9,534 nt of DNA from DASQDT01 sp036380435 (lineage in GTDB: Bacteria > Acidobacteriota > Blastocatellia > Pyrinomonadales > Pyrinomonadaceae), in assembly GCA_036380435.1 (NCBI GenBank), contig DASVES010000496.1, positions 1 to 9,534 on the forward strand. The letters are read 5' to 3'. This document shows, piece after piece, positions 6,207 through 9,534 of the stretch. The notes beneath the pieces are model-generated. The model saw nothing but the letters and a program-made list of their open reading frames with translations, was not told the DNA's origin and made no database searches. The position numbers and the translations under genes were made by a program. Each line of letters opens with the position of its first letter. The first letter of the stretch is position 1.

Positions 6207-6290
6207 GTGATGAGTGATGAGTGATAAGTGATAAGAAAAGTCAGCTTGCTTTCTCTTATCACTTATCACTTATCACTCATCACTCATCAC
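6207..6290. repeat. Inverted heptad repeat (GTGATGA/GTGATAA type) between PilZ and zinc-ribbon genes
   Basis: The left arm (6207-6235) is two GTGATGA then two GTGATAA units. The right arm (6262-6290) is its perfect 29-base reverse complement, and one further unit extends it inward to about 6255. The inner spacer has GAAAAG and CTTTCTC, which may extend the stem imperfectly. The right edge touches the TAG stop of the PilZ gene (6292-6290 on the minus strand), and the left edge lies 12 bases upstream of the zinc-ribbon ATG. Such a stem in the transcript could affect coupling or stability; this is inference. Confidence 0.87.
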
Positions 6291-7054
6291 TACTCCAACC
6301 CTTCCAGCGGCCACTCCCGGTCAACGAATTCGAGGTGGAGGCGCATGACGCCGTCGGGGCCGGCGCGGCGGGAGCGGATGACGGCCGCTATCGACACGCG
6401 CTGCGCGACGCTCGTCAGCCGCACGAAGCGCCCACGCTCCAGCCCGAGCGTCGTCCAGACGGAGGCGCCGTGGCGGCTGATGTTCTCCGTCACGGTCTGC
6501 TCGCGCTCCTGCACGACACCGCGCTCGTCGAACGCCTCGACGACGACATCGACGGGCATCGAAAGCCTCGTCTCCATCGCGCGCGCCGCGCCCGCGCCCG
6601 CCTCCTGCGCGGGCGCGCTCCACTCGACCAGCGCGTAGGAGTTGCCCTCCGGCGTGAGCGATTGAACGTCGTAGCGCTGCGCCGGGTCCTGCTCGTAACT
6701 CGCGGGCGCTCGCTTGCCGACGAAGGCCACGCCCACCTCGAAGCGCGGCCCGTCCGGCCGCGAGGCGGCCGCGCTTTGGTGCGGGCGCACGTTGCGCACC
6801 AGCGCCCAGACCTTGTACTGATCCTCGGCGTGGTCGAAGCTACGGAGCTGGCGCGGCATCGGCAGCGTGAGCAGCAGCAGCCGCCCCGTCTCAGTCTGGT
6901 GCGTGAGCGCAAGGCCCGCGCCAAACGGCGTCACGTCCACGAGGCGCGACACCTCCGTCCAGCGGAAGTCGGCCGTCTCCCGGCACTCGACGCGAACGGG
7001 CAGCGTGAGCTTCACGCGCTCGCGCAGACGCCGCGATTTGCCTTCGTATGTCAT
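6290..7054 (-). CDS. Tandem PilZ-domain protein (probable cyclic-di-GMP effector)
   Basis: The protein has 254 residues. The first PilZ domain (about 7-115) carries the c-di-GMP-binding RxxxR at Arg9-Arg13 (SRRLRERVKL), the second motif as D40-V-T42-P-F-G45 (consensus D/NxSxxG with Thr for Ser), and the end strand FEVGVAFVG. A second PilZ-like fold (about 160-246) has N191-I-S193-R-H-G196 (NxSxxG) and MRLHLEFVD but no RxxxR, so it probably does not bind nucleotide in the usual way. PilZ proteins change motility, polysaccharide or secretion outputs when c-di-GMP rises; the output partner is not visible here. The ATG at 7054 sits just before the RxxxR, as is normal for PilZ. The frame is open far upstream, but that part is antisense to gyrA and was discarded. 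Shine-Dalgarno is poor (GAGG about 12 bases away). It is divergent from gyrA. Confidence 0.8.
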   Translation of the reverse strand: MTYEGKSRRLRERVKLTLPVRVECRETADFRWTEVSRLVDVTPFGAGLALTHQTETGRLLLLTLPMPRQLRSFDHAEDQYKVWALVRNVRPHQSAAASRPDGPRFEVGVAFVGKRAPASYEQDPAQRYDVQSLTPEGNSYALVEWSAPAQEAGAGAARAMETRLSMPVDVVVEAFDERGVVQEREQTVTENISRHGASVWTTLGLERGRFVRLTSVAQRVSIAAVIRSRRAGPDGVMRLHLEFVDREWPLEGLE

Positions 7055-7180
7055 CCCTCGCCGATGCCTCGGGCCGGGCCTTTCAGGAGCAAAATGCGCC
7101 ACTCCCGGAGCGGCCCTCGGGGCACCCCCGCCGGTGCCTGAAAACCTTGATTTTACAGGACTTTCGGCCCAACTCGGGGT

Positions 7181-7209
7181 TTGCCAAATCCGCCTTTTCG
7201 GGCTACAAT
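7181..7209 (+). promoter_or_regulatory. Sigma-70-type promoter of gyrA
   Basis: TTGCCA (-35, 7181-7186, 5 of 6 consensus bases) and TACAAT (-10, 7204-7209, 5 of 6) are separated by an ideal 17 bases. Transcription would start near 7216, giving a leader of about 145 bases. This is the best promoter match in the window. Confidence 0.7.
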
Positions 7210-7346
7210 ATCTCGTACTTTCGTCCGGCCTACGACAGTCCCGAAAAGTACCTTTTGCAGTGCGTTTTATCTTAACCAAAGAACCCGGCGCTGCCGGCCC
7301 CTTCAGCCGGCCGGAGTGTGTCAAGCGAAGCGCCGGAGATTGTACC

Positions 7347-7353
7347 GGAAAGG
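7347..7353 (+). promoter_or_regulatory. Ribosome binding site of gyrA
   Basis: GGAAAGG ends 7 bases before the ATG at 7361. It supports this start, which gives the N-terminus expected for GyrA (a short leader before EEEMRRSYLDYAMSV). Confidence 0.75.
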
Positions 7354-7360
7354 TAGATTG

Positions 7361-9534
<2,174 letters not shown>

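Larger units (their letters stand above)
7055..7360. other. Divergent intergenic region between the PilZ gene and gyrA
   Basis: These 306 bases hold no convincing gene. They contain the gyrA promoter (7181-7209), a GGCACC/GGTGCC hairpin (7121-7138) on the PilZ side, and a GCCGGC...GCCGGC palindromic pair near 7293-7311 in the gyrA leader. A good promoter for the PilZ gene on the minus strand was not found. The region is visibly more AT-rich than the coding DNA between about 7140 and 7280. Confidence 0.7.

Noticed and set aside
6195..6269. Upstream start for the zinc-ribbon gene at 6269.
   Set aside because: The added residues (ISDK..., SYHLSLITHH) are direct translation of the heptad repeat and not plausible protein.
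6221..7141. Plus-strand open frame of 306 codons across the PilZ gene.
   Set aside because: It begins in the repeat, is Arg/Ala/His-rich without motifs, and lies antisense to the PilZ gene.

Overview
The window comes from a GC-rich bacterium with closely packed genes. The gene families (exported M24 peptidase, receptor-like Ser/Thr kinase of the 'APLEQ' type, PilZ protein, GyrA) and the many short intergenic repeats fit an Acidobacteriota-like genome, perhaps Blastocatellia. That assignment is an inference from style, not a database match.

Layout. Plus strand: the 3' part of a putative esterase (1-741); an exported M24 Xaa-Pro-type metallopeptidase (839-2176); an inositol monophosphatase family protein (2258-3028); and a transmembrane Ser/Thr protein kinase (3210-4985). 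A 33-bp-arm inverted repeat separates the kinase from a convergent minus-strand cluster, read right to left: a tandem PilZ-domain protein (7054-6290), a small CX4C/CX2C zinc-ribbon protein (6194-5796) and a PlsC-type acyltransferase (5799-5107). A divergent intergenic region (7055-7360) carries a good sigma-70-type promoter for gyrA, which starts at 7361 and runs off the right end.

How the genes relate. The zinc-ribbon gene and the acyltransferase overlap by 4 bases (TTGA) and look translationally coupled. The PilZ gene is upstream in the same direction but is separated by a repeat element. The plus-strand genes share direction, but each junction carries a repeat, so a single operon cannot be assumed. 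No pathway obviously links them.

The most striking structure is intergenic. Three junctions (2158-2257, 3026-3143, 6207-6290) hold inverted repeats whose arms are tandem heptamers. The heptamer sequence differs each time, but the design is the same: period 7, facing arms, and an outer edge that overlaps or touches a stop codon. A second class, built on the palindrome GACAGGCATTCCTGCCTGTC, sits at 4996-5081, with a degenerate relative at 738-787 that also contains a stop codon. No CRISPR array, tRNA, rRNA, transposase or phage gene was seen.
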